Of a stretch of 64,000 nt of DNA, positions 1 to 9,634 are shown piece by piece. The notes beneath the pieces are model-generated. The model was not told where the DNA came from. It saw only the letters and a list, made by a program, of their open reading frames with translations, and made no database searches. The stretch lies in assembly GCF_014650575.1 (NCBI RefSeq), contig NZ_BMVF01000003.1, positions 1 to 64,000 of the forward strand, written 5' to 3'. This DNA is from Streptomyces naganishii JCM 4654. Its GTDB lineage: Bacteria > Actinomycetota > Actinomycetes > Streptomycetales > Streptomycetaceae. Numbering within the stretch: position 1 is the stretch's first letter; each line of letters opens with the position of its first letter. Made by a program: the position numbers and the translations under genes.

Positions 1-354
1 TCCTCCCCCTCGTCGCTGCTGCACTGGACCCGCCGCATGATCGAGATCCGCAAGCAGAACTCCGCCTTCGGACTCGGCTCGTTCACGGAACTGCCGTCCT
101 CCAACCCCTCCGTGCTCGCCTTCCTGCGCGAGTACAGGGACGACCTGGTCCTGTGCGTGCACAACTTCTCCCGCTTCGCCCAGCCCACCGAGCTCGACCT
201 GCGCGCCTTCGACGGCCGCCACCCGGTCGAGCTCATCGGCGGGGTGCGCTTCCCCGCCATCGGCGAACTCCCCTACCTGCTGACCCTCGCGGGACACGGC
301 TTCTACTGGTTCCGGCTCACCCGAGTCGCATCCCGGATCGGCCGGCGAGCTTGA
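1..354 (+). CDS. treS: Trehalose synthase TreS, C-terminal end (5' truncated by window)
   Basis: The open frame enters at base 1 with no start and ends at TGA 352-354. The 117 visible residues include HWTRRMIEIRK and FGLGSFTELPSSNPSVLAF, which match the C-terminal beta-sandwich end of GH13 trehalose synthase. The family interconverts maltose and trehalose in the cytoplasm and supplies maltose to the maltokinase encoded 29 bases downstream. The catalytic barrel lies outside the window, so activity cannot be judged. The neighbours mak and glgB support the call, and the gene is probably the upstream member of the same operon. Confidence 0.85.
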   Translation, partial: SSPSSLLHWTRRMIEIRKQNSAFGLGSFTELPSSNPSVLAFLREYRDDLVLCVHNFSRFAQPTELDLRAFDGRHPVELIGGVRFPAIGELPYLLTLAGHGFYWFRLTRVASRIGRRA

Positions 355-383
355 GCGTGCGGCCGACGAAAGGAGGCGTGACC

Positions 384-1772
384 ATGCCGAAGACCGCATC
401 CCTGACACCCGTGCCCACGTCCCTGGCCGGGCCGATGGCCTCGCTGGCGTCGCTGCTGCGCGAATGGCTGCCCCGGCAGCGCTGGTTCGCCGGCAAGGAC
501 CGGCCCGTCACCGATCTGCGGCTGCTGTCGATGACGGAGCTGTTCCCGGGCTGTCTGCATCTTCTGGTCCACGCCGAGCACGCCGGTGTCCCCACGGGCC
601 ACGGCGGCGTCCCCGCCCCGGCCGGCACCGTGGTGCCGCCGCCCGCCGACTGCTACCAACTGCTGCTCGGCGTGCGGCAGCAGCTGGCCCCGCGGCTGCA
701 CCGGGCGTTCATCGGCCGGCCGGTCGAGGGCCCGCTGGCCGGCCTCGCCATCTACGACGCGCTGTGCGACCCGCGCTCGGCGCAGCTGCTCCTGGAGCGG
801 CTGCGGCACCCGGGCGCCTCCGGCCCGCTGCGCTTCGAGGCCGATCCCTCGGTCCTCATCCCCGGCGGCCTGGTGCCCAGGCTGCTGGACGTCGAGCAGT
901 CCAACTCCTCGATCGTGTACGGCGACGAGTTCATCCTGAAGGTCTTCCGCCGCATCCAGCCGGGCGTCAACCCGGACCTGGAGGTGCCCTGGGCGCTGGC
1001 CCGGGAGGGCTGCAGCCGTGTCCCCGCCCCCGTGGCCTGGCTGCGGACCACCCAGCCGGAGCCGGCCACGCTCGGGGTGCTCCAGCCGTTCCTGCGCGAC
1101 GCGGCCGACGGCTGGACCCTGGCCCTGCGGGCGCTGGCCACCGGCGACGACTTCACCGCGCAGGCGCACCAGCTGGGCCAGGCCACCGCCGAGGTGCACC
1201 TGGCGCTGGCGGGCGCCTTCCCCACCGGGGCGCACCGCGACATCGGGCGCACGGCGGCCGCGATGACCGAGCGCCTGGAGTCCGCGGCGCACAGCGTGCC
1301 CGCGCTGAAGCCGTACACGACCCGGCTGCGCACCGCGTTCGCCGCGCTGGCCAGCTGCGACGCCGGGCCGCCCGCCCAGCGCGTGCACGGCGACCTGCAC
1401 CTGGGGCAGGTGCTGCGGGCCGGGCGCGAGTGGTTCGTCATCGACTTCGAGGGGGAGCCGTCCCGTCCCCTCGCCGAGCGCCGCATCCCCGAGTCCCCGG
1501 TGCGGGACGTGGCGGGCATGCTGCGCTCCTTCGACTACGCCGCCCGCCAGCGCCGCCCCTGGCGGCCGGAGTGGGCGCGCCGCTGCCGGGAGGCGTACTG
1601 CGCCGGCTACGCCTCCCGGGCCGGCTGGGACCCCCGCAAGAAACACGCCCTGCTGCGGGCCTACGAGACGGACCGTGCCGTGTACGAAGTGCTGTACGAG
1701 GCCCGGCACCGCCCCGACTGGCTCGCCGTACCGATGGCGGCGATCGAACGTCTCGCCGTGAGAGGAGGCTGA
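384..1772 (+). CDS. mak: Maltokinase Mak/Pep2
   Basis: The 462-residue protein matches the actinobacterial maltokinase family, which phosphorylates maltose with ATP to maltose 1-phosphate, the GlgE donor for alpha-glucan synthesis. It has the expected length. The N-terminal part contains [11 protein letters not shown], and the kinase core contains [12 protein letters not shown] (aminoglycoside phosphotransferase-like catalytic loop) followed by FVIDFEGEP, the metal-binding segment. I chose ATG 384 because AGGAGG sits at 371-376; the frame is open upstream but overlaps treS out of phase. It lies between treS and glgB, with only 4 bases to glgB, so the three are probably one transcript. No GlgE gene is visible; it would lie upstream of the window. 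Confidence 0.93.
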   Translation: MPKTASLTPVPTSLAGPMASLASLLREWLPRQRWFAGKDRPVTDLRLLSMTELFPGCLHLLVHAEHAGVPTGHGGVPAPAGTVVPPPADCYQLLLGVRQQLAPRLHRAFIGRPVEGPLAGLAIYDALCDPRSAQLLLERLRHPGASGPLRFEADPSVLIPGGLVPRLLDVEQSNSSIVYGDEFILKVFRRIQPGVNPDLEVPWALAREGCSRVPAPVAWLRTTQPEPATLGVLQPFLRDAADGWTLALRALATGDDFTAQAHQLGQATAEVHLALAGAFPTGAHRDIGRTAAAMTERLESAAHSVPALKPYTTRLRTAFAALASCDAGPPAQRVHGDLHLGQVLRAGREWFVIDFEGEPSRPLAERRIPESPVRDVAGMLRSFDYAARQRRPWRPEWARRCREAYCAGYASRAGWDPRKKHALLRAYETDRAVYEVLYEARHRPDWLAVPMAAIERLAVRGG

Positions 1773-1776
1773 ACCG

Positions 1777-4005
1777 GTGGCACTGCGCGACACGTCACTT
1801 CCCGAGCCGTCCGGACCCGTCCCGCCCGCGGCGGGACCGGGCGGGGCGGCCCCGCCCCTGGACCCCGCCGACCGTGAACGCCTGCTGTCCGGCGCGCACC
1901 ACGACCCGCACGCGCTGCTCGGCGCGCATCCGGTGCCGGGCGGGATCGCCGTCCGGGCGCTGCGCCCGTTCGCCCGTGCGGTGAGCGTGGTGACGGACGG
2001 CGGGCGCACCCCGCTCGTCTCCGAGGGCGACGGCCTGTTCTCGGCCGTGCTGCCGCTGGAGGCGATCCCCGAGTACACGCTCCTGGTCGCGTACGAGCAG
2101 GAGGAGTACGAGGTCCACGATCCCTACCGCTTCCTGCCGGCCCTCGGCGAGCTGGACCTGCACCTGATCCGCGAGGGCCGGCACGAGCAGCTGTGGCGGG
2201 CGCTCGGCGCGGAGCCCATGACCCACCAGGGCGTGCGCGGCACCCGGTTCACGGTGTGGGCGCCCAACGCCCGCGGTGTGCGGGTGGCCTGCGACTTCGC
2301 GTACTGGGACGGGACCGCGTTCCCGATGCGCTCGCTCGGCGCGGCGGGGGTGTGGGAGCTGTTCCTGCCCGGGGTCGGCGAGGGCGTGAAGTACAAGTTC
2401 GAGATCACCTCGCAGTACGGCGGCCGGTTCCTGAAGGCCGACCCGATGGCCCGCCGCACCGAGGTGCCCCCCGACACGGCCTCCGTCGTGACGGCCGCGC
2501 ACCACGAGTGGGGCGACGCCGAGTGGATGGCGCACCGCGGGGACACCCCGGTGCACGAGGCGCCGTTCTCGGTGTACGAGGTGCACCTGCCCTCCTGGCG
2601 CCCAGGGCTGACGTACCGTCAACTCGCCGAGGAGCTCCCGGCGTACGTCAAGGACATGGGCTTCACGCACGTGGAGCTGATGCCGGTCGCCGAGCATCCC
2701 TACGGGCCGTCCTGGGGCTACCAGGTGACGTCCTACTACGCGCCGACCGCGCGCCTTGGATCACCGGACGACTTCCGGTACTTCGTCGACTCCTGCCACC
2801 GGGCCGGCATCGGCGTGATCATGGACTGGGTGCCGGCGCACTTCCCCAAGGACGACTGGGCGCTGGCCCGCTTCGACGGGGACCCGCTGTACGAGCCGGG
2901 GAACGCGCAGCGCGCCGAGCACCCGGACTGGGGCACGTACGAGTTCGACTTCGCCCGGACCGAGGTGCGCAACTTCCTGGTCGCCAACGCCGTGTACTGG
3001 TGCGAGGAGTTCCACATCGACGGGCTGCGCGTGGACGCGGTCGCCTCGATGCTCTACCTCGACTACTCGCGCGACTCCGGCCAGTGGACGCCCAACCAGT
3101 ACGGCGGCCGGGAGGACCTGGACGCCATGGCCTTCCTCCAGGAGATGAACGCCACCGTCTACCGGCGGGCGCCGGGCGTGGTCACCATCGCCGAGGAGTC
3201 CACCGCGTGGGGCGGGGTGACCGCGCCGACGGACGCCGGCGGGCTGGGCTTCGGGCTGAAGTGGAACATGGGCTGGATGCACGACTCGCTGCAGTACATG
3301 AGCAAGGAGCCGGTGCACCGCAAGTACCACCACCACGAGATGACGTTCTCGATGGTGTACGCCTACAGCGAGAACTACGTGCTGCCGATCTCGCACGACG
3401 AGGTGGTGCACGGCAAGCAGGCGCTGGTGTCGAAGATGCCCGGCGACTGGTGGCAGCGGCGCGCCGACCACCGCGCCTACCTCGCCTTCATGTGGGCCCA
3501 TCCCGGCAAGCAACTGCTGTTCATGGGGCAGGAGTTCGCGCAGGGCGGGGAGTTCTCCGAGAAGCACGGGCCCGAGTGGTGGCTGCTGGACGACGGCTAC
3601 TGCGCGGCGGGCGACCACCGCGGGGTGCGGGACCTGGTGCGCGACCTGAACACGCGCTACCGGGCCACGCCCGCGCTGTGGCAGCGCGACACCAGCCCGG
3701 AGGGCTTCCGCTGGGTCGCCGTGGACGCGGCCGAGGACAACGTCTACGCCTTCCTGCGGTTCGACGCGGCCGGCGCCCCGCTGCTGTCGGTGTCGAACTT
3801 CTCCCCCGTGGTGCGCGAGGGCTACCGCCTCGCCGTGCCCGAGGAGGTCACGGCCTGGTGCGAGGTCCTGAACACCGACGCCGCCCGCTACGGCGGCAGC
3901 GGCGTGACCAACCCCGACCCGGTCAAGCCGGAGGACGGGCACATCGCCCTCACGCTGCCACCGCTGGCCACGGTGTGGCTCACGCCGTACCCGGCTCCCT
4001 CCTGA
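1777..4005 (+). CDS. glgB: 1,4-alpha-glucan (glycogen) branching enzyme GlgB
   Basis: The 742-residue GH13 enzyme moves alpha-1,4 chains into alpha-1,6 branches of glycogen. The order is a long N-terminal region, a CBM48 module (about residues 110-220, [12 protein letters not shown]), the catalytic barrel, and a C-terminal beta domain. Catalytic signatures are GLRVDAVAS (nucleophile near D420), IAEEST (acid/base near E473) and HDEVVHGK (transition-state stabiliser near D541). GTG 1777 has AGAGGAGG at 1761-1768 and lies 4 bases after the mak stop, which implies translational coupling. Streptomyces can carry two branching enzymes used in different developmental phases. This cluster, with treS and mak and near stress genes, may be the aerial or stress-phase copy; that is inference. 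Confidence 0.96.
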   Translation: MALRDTSLPEPSGPVPPAAGPGGAAPPLDPADRERLLSGAHHDPHALLGAHPVPGGIAVRALRPFARAVSVVTDGGRTPLVSEGDGLFSAVLPLEAIPEYTLLVAYEQEEYEVHDPYRFLPALGELDLHLIREGRHEQLWRALGAEPMTHQGVRGTRFTVWAPNARGVRVACDFAYWDGTAFPMRSLGAAGVWELFLPGVGEGVKYKFEITSQYGGRFLKADPMARRTEVPPDTASVVTAAHHEWGDAEWMAHRGDTPVHEAPFSVYEVHLPSWRPGLTYRQLAEELPAYVKDMGFTHVELMPVAEHPYGPSWGYQVTSYYAPTARLGSPDDFRYFVDSCHRAGIGVIMDWVPAHFPKDDWALARFDGDPLYEPGNAQRAEHPDWGTYEFDFARTEVRNFLVANAVYWCEEFHIDGLRVDAVASMLYLDYSRDSGQWTPNQYGGREDLDAMAFLQEMNATVYRRAPGVVTIAEESTAWGGVTAPTDAGGLGFGLKWNMGWMHDSLQYMSKEPVHRKYHHHEMTFSMVYAYSENYVLPISHDEVVHGKQALVSKMPGDWWQRRADHRAYLAFMWAHPGKQLLFMGQEFAQGGEFSEKHGPEWWLLDDGYCAAGDHRGVRDLVRDLNTRYRATPALWQRDTSPEGFRWVAVDAAEDNVYAFLRFDAAGAPLLSVSNFSPVVREGYRLAVPEEVTAWCEVLNTDAARYGGSGVTNPDPVKPEDGHIALTLPPLATVWLTPYPAPS

Positions 4006-4007
4006 GC

Positions 4008-4026
4008 CCGGCCCGCCCCGGGCCGG
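4008..4026 (+). terminator. Hairpin terminator after glgB
   Basis: A perfect 8-bp inverted repeat (CCGGCCCG, 3-nt loop, CGGGCCGG) begins 3 bases after the glgB stop. There is no T run, which is common for actinomycete terminators. It would end the treS-mak-glgB transcript. Confidence 0.5.
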
Positions 4027-4140
4027 CCGCCGGATCCGTGAACCGCACCCAGGTGTCCGGCCGCCGTCCCGGGGCAGTCGGGGTCGTACGACCCGGCGGC
4101 CTGCCGGTGTCACGGCACAGTGAGGGAAGGGCGGCGGAAG

Positions 4141-5229
4141 GTGCGGACCGTCGGAGTGGAGGAGGAACTCCTCCTGGTGGACCCGGAGACCGGCGAGCCG
4201 AAGGCGCTGTCCGCGGCGGTGCTCGCCCGGGCCGAGGCCAACGACGCGGACCAGGACGTGTTCGAGAAGGAGCTGTACGGCCAGATGCTGGAGTTCGCCA
4301 CGCATCCGCGGACGGACATGGCCCGGCTCGGCGAGGAGATCGTCCGCTGCCGCAAGGAGGCGGCCCGGCACGCCGGGGAGATCGGCTGCGCGGTCGCCGC
4401 GCTGGCCACCTCACCGCTCCCGGTGAGCCCCACGATCAGCATGAACCGCCGCTACCAGTGGCTGGCCGACCAGTACGGCATCGCCACCCGCGAGCAGCTG
4501 GTGTGCGGCATGCACGTGCATGTCGCCGTGGAGTCCGACGAGGAGGGCGTCGCGGTCGTGGACCGCATCCGCCCGTGGCTGCCGGTGCTGCTGGCCATCA
4601 GCGCCAACTCACCGTTCTGGCAGGGGCAGGACAGCCGTTACGACAGCTACCGCAGCCGGGTGTGGGACCGCTGGCCGTCGGCCGGCCCGACCGAGCTGTT
4701 CGGGTCGCCGGAGCGGTACCACCGGCGGGTGGCGGACATGGTGGCCACCGGGGTGATCCTCGACGAGAAGATGGCGTACTTCGACGCCCGGCTCTCGGAG
4801 CGGTACCCCACCGTGGAGATCAGGGTCGCGGACGTGTGCCTGCACGCGGACACCGCCCAGCTGATCGCCACCCTCGCCCGCGGCCTGGTGGAGACGGCGG
4901 CCCGCGACTGGCGGGCGGGCGGCGAACCGGTGGACCACAGTGTGAGCCTGCTCAGGCTGGCCTCGTGGCAGGCCGCCCGCGCCGGGCTCGCCCGGGAGCT
5001 GCTGCACCCGGCGACCATGCGGCGCCTGCCGGCCGAGGCCGTGCTGCGGGCGCTGCTGGAGCACGTCGCCGACGCGCTGGAGGCCACCGGCGACCTGCGC
5101 CCGGCCGAGGAGGCCGTCGGGGAACTGCTGCGCCGCGGCAACGGCGCCCGGGTGCAGCGCGAACTGCTGGAGGACGGCAAGGGCCTGCGGGACGTCGTCA
5201 CGGAGTGCGTGCGGCGCACCCAGGGCTGA
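4141..5229 (+). CDS. GCS2-type carboxylate-amine ligase (YbdK family)
   Basis: This 362-residue protein belongs to the glutamate-cysteine ligase 2 superfamily, ATP-grasp-unrelated enzymes that join a carboxylate to an amine. Family hallmarks are the N-terminal VGVEEELLLVDPET, the histidine-rich CGMHVHVAV segment, PFWQGQDSRYDSYRS and VEIRVADVC. Many members are annotated as putative glutamate-cysteine ligase, but the true substrate of the YbdK branch is often unknown. The frame is also open from GTG 4120. I prefer GTG 4141, which gives the usual MRTVGVEEEL start, with GAGGGAAGG at 4121-4129 as a loosely spaced ribosome site. The gene stands alone and converges on the small membrane protein at 5255. 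Confidence 0.85.
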   Translation: MRTVGVEEELLLVDPETGEPKALSAAVLARAEANDADQDVFEKELYGQMLEFATHPRTDMARLGEEIVRCRKEAARHAGEIGCAVAALATSPLPVSPTISMNRRYQWLADQYGIATREQLVCGMHVHVAVESDEEGVAVVDRIRPWLPVLLAISANSPFWQGQDSRYDSYRSRVWDRWPSAGPTELFGSPERYHRRVADMVATGVILDEKMAYFDARLSERYPTVEIRVADVCLHADTAQLIATLARGLVETAARDWRAGGEPVDHSVSLLRLASWQAARAGLARELLHPATMRRLPAEAVLRALLEHVADALEATGDLRPAEEAVGELLRRGNGARVQRELLEDGKGLRDVVTECVRRTQG

Positions 5230-5254
5230 ACCCCGCACGCCGGTGCGGCGGTCC

Positions 5255-5488
5255 TCAGAAGATCAGCCCGAGGGCGTAAGCCAGGAAGCCGACGGCCATC
5301 ACCAGGACGAGCAGGAGGATGAGGGTGAGGGGGGCCTTCGCCCAGCCCCGGGACGTGCTGTCCCGCTGGCGGGGACCGGCCTCGGGCATGCTGCTCTCCG
5401 CCGGCGGGGTCTCGCCGGGCGGCACACCGCCCCCCGGTTCGAGTCCGGGGGTGCTGCGGGGATCGGGGTCCGGATTGACGTAACTCAT
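5255..5488 (-). CDS. Small single-pass membrane protein, DUF6480 family
   Basis: The 77-residue protein begins MSYVNPDPDPRSTPGLEPG, the proline/glycine-rich N-terminus that I recall for the Streptomyces DUF6480 family. It ends in one hydrophobic helix (APLTLILLLVLVMAVGFLAY). No catalytic residues are visible and the function is unknown. The frame runs open upstream to 5593, but the added residues look like untranslated leader, and ATG 5488 gives the conserved N-terminus. The gene converges on the ligase gene, with 25 bases between stops. Confidence 0.7.
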   Translation of the reverse strand: MSYVNPDPDPRSTPGLEPGGGVPPGETPPAESSMPEAGPRQRDSTSRGWAKAPLTLILLLVLVMAVGFLAYALGLIF

Positions 5489-5640
5489 GGGCCCCGAGTC
5501 CCCCGATCCGCCCGAGATCAACGAAACGGCACCACTTCCCGGTTCGCCCTCCCGGGGCGCGCCCGCCTGGGCTACATTCGACCCGCTCGACAACGGTACT
5601 CATCGGCGGAGTCACCCTCCGTGAACCCCAGGAGCAGCGC

Positions 5641-7548
5641 ATGCGCGACTTCGCCCTCGCTCCGTCCGCCGTCACCTCCCTGACCGGCGGGCTCGCCGAC
5701 AGCGTCTTCGAGACCGCGGAGCTGCGGCCGACGCTGCCGGTGCTCGCGCGCCGCCCGGACCCCGCCTCGCCGGTCTGGGAGGAGGTGACCGCCGTGGAGC
5801 TGCGGGACCAGGTCTGCGACCTCGCCCGCGGCCTGGTGGCCTGCGGCATCTCCCCCGGCCACCGTGTGGCGGTCATGGCCCGCACCCGCTACGAGTGGAC
5901 GGTCCTGTCCTACGCGCTGTGGGCGGTCGGGGCCGAGGTGGTGCCCGTCTATCCGACGTCCTCGCGCGAGCAGGTGGAGCACATCCTGCGGGACTCCGGG
6001 TGCGTGGCCGTCGTCGTCGAGGACGAGCAGGGCGTGATGACCGTCGGCTCGGTGTGCGCGACCCTGCCGCGGCTGCGGCACGTGTGGCAGCTGGACGCGG
6101 GGGCGCTGGCGCACCTGGTGGAGCGCGGCGCGCGCATCCCCCCGACCACCGTCGACTCCCTGCGCCGGATCGTGCTGCCGGACGCCACGGCGGTGATCGC
6201 CTACACCTCCGGCACCTCCGGGCGCGCCCTGGGCTGCGCGCTCAGCCACCGCGCGCTGGCCAGCCCCTGCGACACGCTCCTGGCGGGCTGGGGTCACACC
6301 GCGGCACCGCCCGGCGAGCAGGGCTCCGTCCTCGCCTTCCTGCCGTTCTCCCACGTGTACGGCCTGATGATCCAGGGGCTCTGCATCCGGGGCGGCATCC
6401 TGATGGGCCATGAACCCGAGCTGGGCGAGGCGGCCCTCGCCTCCGCCCTGCGCTCCTTCCGGCCGACGTACTTCTACGCCGTGCCGTCGGTCTTCGAGAA
6501 GATCTACAAGAACTTCCTGCGCGCCGCGCAGCAGTCGGGCCGCGGCGCCCTGTTCGAGCGGGCCGCGGGCACCGCGCGGGACTTCGCCGAGGCCCTGGAG
6601 CGCCAGCGCACCGGACGCGGCTCGGGCCCCGGATTCGACCTGCGCCTCCAGCACGCCCTCTACGAGCGGACGGTGTACCGCAAGCTGCGCGCCGCGCTCG
6701 GCGGCAGGGTCGTCCGCGCGACGTCGGGCGGCTCCCCGCTCAGCCGCGAACTGTCCCTGTTCTACGAGGGCATCGGCATCTACGTGCACGACGGCTACGG
6801 GCTCACCGAGACCGCCGGCGGCATCACCATGCAGCCGCTGGGCGCGGAGAAGTCCGGCACGGTCGGCAAGGCGCTGCCGGGCACGGTGATCGAGGTCGCC
6901 GACGACGGGGAGATCCTCGTGCACGGGCCGTCGGTGTTCCAGGGGTACGTGGGCGACGAGGCCGCCAGCCGGGCCGCGCTGCGCGGCGGCTGGCTGGCCA
7001 CGGGCGACATCGGGCACCTGGACGCCGAGGGCTACCTGACGATCACCGGGCGCAAGAAGGACGTCATCATCACCAGCGGCGGCAAGAGCGTGGCGCCCGC
7101 CCCGCTGGAGCAGCGGCTGCGGGCGCACCCGCTGGTCCACCAGGCGGTGGTCGTCGGCGACAACCGGCCGTGCGTGGGGGCGCTGATCACCCTCGACCCG
7201 GACTTCCTCATCCACTGGCGCGCCGCGCTGGCGCTGCCGGGCGACGCCCCGGGCCGCGAGGCCCGTGAGGAGAACGCGCTGCGGGAGGAGATCGGGCGGG
7301 CCGTCGCGGCCGCCAACAGCGCGGTGTCCCGCTCGGAGTCCATTCGCGTCTTCCGTGTCCTGCCCGAGCCGTTCGACGTGGCCAGCGGGCTGCTCACCCC
7401 GTCGATGAAGCTGCGGCGGGACGCGATCGTGCGCCACTACGCCTTCGAGATCGACGCCATGTACCAGGCGCGCGGCCGTGCGGGGCGGCGGAGCGCGGCG
7501 GCCGACGCTGCGGCCGACTGGGACGACTCGGACAACGTCTTCCGCTGA
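5641..7548 (+). CDS. Long-chain acyl-CoA synthetase-like AMP-binding protein (FadD15-type)
   Basis: The 635-residue ANL-superfamily protein resembles long-chain fatty acid-CoA ligases, which adenylate a fatty acid and pass it to CoA. It shows the adenylation domain, the A5 motif DGYGLTETAG (about residue 384), the A7/A8 region GWLATGDIGHLD and GRKKDVIITSGGKSV, and a candidate A10 lysine at K590 (TPSMKLRRD). The ATP-binding P-loop is altered: residues 188-198 read YTSGTSGRALG, so the usual lysine of the TSGTTGxPKG motif is Leu197. That may lower activity or change how ATP is held. The C-terminal tail is basic and alanine-rich. ATG 5641 is preceded by AGGAGCGC. No operon partner is evident. Confidence 0.88.
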   Translation: MRDFALAPSAVTSLTGGLADSVFETAELRPTLPVLARRPDPASPVWEEVTAVELRDQVCDLARGLVACGISPGHRVAVMARTRYEWTVLSYALWAVGAEVVPVYPTSSREQVEHILRDSGCVAVVVEDEQGVMTVGSVCATLPRLRHVWQLDAGALAHLVERGARIPPTTVDSLRRIVLPDATAVIAYTSGTSGRALGCALSHRALASPCDTLLAGWGHTAAPPGEQGSVLAFLPFSHVYGLMIQGLCIRGGILMGHEPELGEAALASALRSFRPTYFYAVPSVFEKIYKNFLRAAQQSGRGALFERAAGTARDFAEALERQRTGRGSGPGFDLRLQHALYERTVYRKLRAALGGRVVRATSGGSPLSRELSLFYEGIGIYVHDGYGLTETAGGITMQPLGAEKSGTVGKALPGTVIEVADDGEILVHGPSVFQGYVGDEAASRAALRGGWLATGDIGHLDAEGYLTITGRKKDVIITSGGKSVAPAPLEQRLRAHPLVHQAVVVGDNRPCVGALITLDPDFLIHWRAALALPGDAPGREAREENALREEIGRAVAAANSAVSRSESIRVFRVLPEPFDVASGLLTPSMKLRRDAIVRHYAFEIDAMYQARGRAGRRSAAADAAADWDDSDNVFR

Positions 7549-7701
7549 TCGGCGCGGGCAGGCGTGACGCGGGCCGTGCGCGAGACCTGCTGTCGCGTGC
7601 GTCCGGCGCGTCTTCTGGAACGACGTCGGCGTTCCCGGGCGGGGAGGGCGTCAGGCCTCCGGCCGACCATGCCGCCGGCGCGGCGTGAGAGAGTCGCCCC
7701 C

Positions 7702-7941
7702 ATGACGCACCACCGCCGCCGGCAACTGCTGTGCGCCCTGTTCGCCGTCCCCGTGGGCGCGGTGGCCGCGTGGAGCGCCGCCGTGCGGCTGTGGGTGCCC
7801 GCGTGCGTCCTGGCGCTCGCCCTGCCCGTCCTGCTCACCGCGTCGGCCCGCGCCGGCCGTGCCCACCGGACGCTGGTCGCCGCGTACCGGCGCGCGGCGC
7901 GGGCGGCCGCGGCGGGCCGGCGGGGTGAGAGCGACGCGTAG
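7702..7941 (+). CDS. Small membrane protein, unknown function
   Basis: The 79-residue protein begins MTHHRRRQLL and has two closely spaced hydrophobic stretches (LLCALFAVPVGAVAAWSAA and VPACVLALALPVLLTA), then a basic alanine/arginine-rich tail. I do not recognise a family. The frame extends upstream to 7564, but that part is arginine-rich and looks like leader; ATG 7702 starts a plausible membrane protein. No strong ribosome site is visible. It lies between the acyl-CoA synthetase and the HATPase gene and could be co-transcribed with either. Confidence 0.5.
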   Translation: MTHHRRRQLLCALFAVPVGAVAAWSAAVRLWVPACVLALALPVLLTASARAGRAHRTLVAAYRRAARAAAAGRRGESDA

Positions 7942-8024
7942 GCTTCGCGCGCTTGGGAACAAGACTGTGGTACGGAAGGGAAAAGAAGGACGACGCCCGG
8001 CGCGCACCGGGCCGGAAAGGCGAG

Positions 8025-8459
8025 ATGGCAACCGAGCCGCATTGGGACGACACACTGGCTACCGAGGGGATTCCGAGCCGCACAGCTCGCTTCGCGGGTG
8101 AGCTGCACCACGTGACGGGTGCACGCCTCGCCGCGGAGGAGTTCCTCGACGACCTCGCGCAGTCCTCGCTGCCGGCCGCCCCCGAGCACTTCGACGACAT
8201 ACTGCTGGTCGTCACGGAGCTCGCCGCGAACGCCGTGCAGTACGCGCCGGGTCCCTTCGCGCTGAGCATGCGCCGGACCTTCGACGGGGTGCACGTGACG
8301 CTGAGCGACACCAGCACCACTCCCCCGGCCCCGCGTCCCTTCCACCCCAGCCGCGGTGGCGGCGGCATCGGCTGGCACCTCGTGCACACACTGTGCGACC
8401 AGGTCAGCGTCGTGGTCAACGACCACGGCAAGGACGTACACGTCTTCCTGCCCTGGTGA
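8025..8459 (+). CDS. RsbW-like HATPase protein (anti-sigma factor kinase type)
   Basis: The 144-residue protein is a stand-alone GHKL ATPase of the HATPase_c_2 family common in Streptomyces. These bind sigma factors or STAS anti-anti-sigma factors and phosphorylate the latter. It shows an N-box (VVTELAANAVQYAPG, about residues 63-77), a weak G1 segment (LSDTSTTPPAP) and a G2 glycine cluster (RGGGGIGWHLVHTL). G1 lacks the usual D-x-G-x-G, so ATP binding may be weak. ATG 8025 has GGAAAGG at 8013-8019; the longer frame from 7953 is less likely. It is followed, on the opposite strand, by a second HATPase gene, and the two converge. Confidence 0.85.
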   Translation: MATEPHWDDTLATEGIPSRTARFAGELHHVTGARLAAEEFLDDLAQSSLPAAPEHFDDILLVVTELAANAVQYAPGPFALSMRRTFDGVHVTLSDTSTTPPAPRPFHPSRGGGGIGWHLVHTLCDQVSVVVNDHGKDVHVFLPW

Positions 8460-8483
8460 GACACCGGCCCGTGGCCGGCGCTC

Positions 8484-9044
8484 TCACGCGGTGTCCGGCC
8501 GGCCGCTCTCCCGCAGCGGCACCAGGACGCTGACGCTCTTGCCGCCCCCGTCGAGGCGGTCGACGGCGATCTCCCTGGCCAGCCGGACGATCAGCGGCCA
8601 GCCGTAGCCGCTGCCGTGGTGGCCGCGCGGCAGCTCGCCCGAGCCCAGCGCGCCGCGCGGGACCACGTCGCTGCGGTCGCGCACCACCACCCGTACGCCG
8701 TCGCCGTCCACCGCCGCATCGAAGCCGGCGAGCCCCTGGCCGTGCCGGATGGCATTGGTGACCAGCTCGGAGACGACCAGCAGCAGGTCGACGACGTCCT
8801 CCTCGCGGGCCGTTCGCAGCGGCGAGTCCCATTTCTCCCGCACCACCGACCGCGCGTACGCGCGCGCCTCGGCCGCGCTGGTCACCGCGGCCGGGCCCTG
8901 CCCGGCGCCGGCCTCCGCCCGCTGTCGCTCCTCGCTTCTCACCGTTCGGTCACTGCCCGGGGCACCTCCGTCGCCGCCTCGCCCGGTGGCGAGCTCGCTC
9001 CTGCCGCCCGGGCCCCGCGGGCCCGGACCCCCGGGCGGCTTCAC
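8484..9044 (-). CDS. RsbW-like HATPase protein with disordered N-terminus
   Basis: The 186-residue protein has about 55 low-complexity residues rich in Gly, Pro and Arg, then a GHKL domain with N-box VVSELVTNAIRHGQG, G1-like VVVRDRSDVVPRG and G2-like GHHGSGYGWPLIVRL. Families of this type act as anti-sigma kinases opposing STAS proteins, and the STAS gene at 9635 on the same strand is a reasonable partner. The start is uncertain; several in-frame starts exist before the domain. It converges on the HATPase gene at 8025, with 24 bases between stops. Confidence 0.82.
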   Translation of the reverse strand: MKPPGGPGPRGPGGRSELATGRGGDGGAPGSDRTVRSEERQRAEAGAGQGPAAVTSAAEARAYARSVVREKWDSPLRTAREEDVVDLLLVVSELVTNAIRHGQGLAGFDAAVDGDGVRVVVRDRSDVVPRGALGSGELPRGHHGSGYGWPLIVRLAREIAVDRLDGGGKSVSVLVPLRESGRPDTA

Positions 9045-9102
9045 GCGCCCGTGGGCCGCTCCAGCATAGGAGCGGCGCGCCCGGCCGGGCGCGGGGCGCC
9101 GG

Positions 9103-9474
9103 TCAGGCGGTGGCCGCGTCGTGTGGCGGCAGCCCGTGATAGTACGCCCCCACGCTCGTGAGGTAGCCGGGGTCCCTGGTCTCGCTGTCGGTGCGGAAGC
9201 GCGGCGCCGCCTTGATCTCCGCCCGCGAGCAGGCCACCGTCACCCTGCGCTCCCCGGGGTCTATGCCGGCGATCACGCCGGCCGGCACCAGCACGCTCTT
9301 GCCGAACACCCACACCCCGGTGTCCACGACCAGGTGCCGCATCCCGGCGGGGTCCGCCTCGCGGTCCACATGGCCGACGGTCCCGTCGGTGGCGACGACC
9401 GCGAAGCCGGTCAGGTCCAGTTCCCGCGGACGTGCGACCTGCGGCGGATACGACCAGACGCTGTCGATGGTCAC
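9103..9474 (-). CDS. PRC-barrel domain protein
   Basis: The 123-residue protein carries a PRC-barrel fold (GFAVVATDGTVGHVDRE ... HLVVDTGVWVFGKSVLVPA). It ends with a segment that also fits a small stress-associated family (DSETRDPGYLTSVGAYYHG). PRC-barrels occur in ribosome maturation, photosynthetic reaction centre assembly and small stress proteins; the role here is unknown. I chose GTG 9474 because GGAGGAAGGAG lies directly upstream on the minus strand. The longer frame to 9537 has no such signal. It sits between the HATPase and STAS genes, all leftward. Confidence 0.78.
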   Translation of the reverse strand: MTIDSVWSYPPQVARPRELDLTGFAVVATDGTVGHVDREADPAGMRHLVVDTGVWVFGKSVLVPAGVIAGIDPGERRVTVACSRAEIKAAPRFRTDSETRDPGYLTSVGAYYHGLPPHDAATA

Positions 9475-9484
9475 GCTGCTCCTT

Positions 9485-9522
9485 CCTCCCCTGGCGAACG
9501 GGGGCCTCCCCTGGTGAACGGG
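9485..9522. repeat. Short tandem repeat in leader of PRC-barrel gene
   Basis: Two 18-bp copies that differ at one base (CCTCCCCTGGCGAACGGG and its CCTCCCCTGGTGAACGGG variant) lie 20 bases apart. On the minus strand the proximal copy overlaps the GGGGAGG part of the ribosome site, so the site is duplicated. Confidence 0.5.
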
Positions 9523-9634
9523 CCACGAACAGGTCACGAACGGCTCGCCAACCGGTTCACGAACGGGCTCTCACCGCACCAACTACCCTGCGGCGACAAC
9601 CGCATTCAGCGGCGTCCGGCCTCGTGGGCCGCGC

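Noticed and set aside
2193..5279. Plus-strand frame of over 1,000 codons across glgB and the ligase
   Set aside because: Arg/Gly/Ala-rich shadow of two well-supported genes in another frame.
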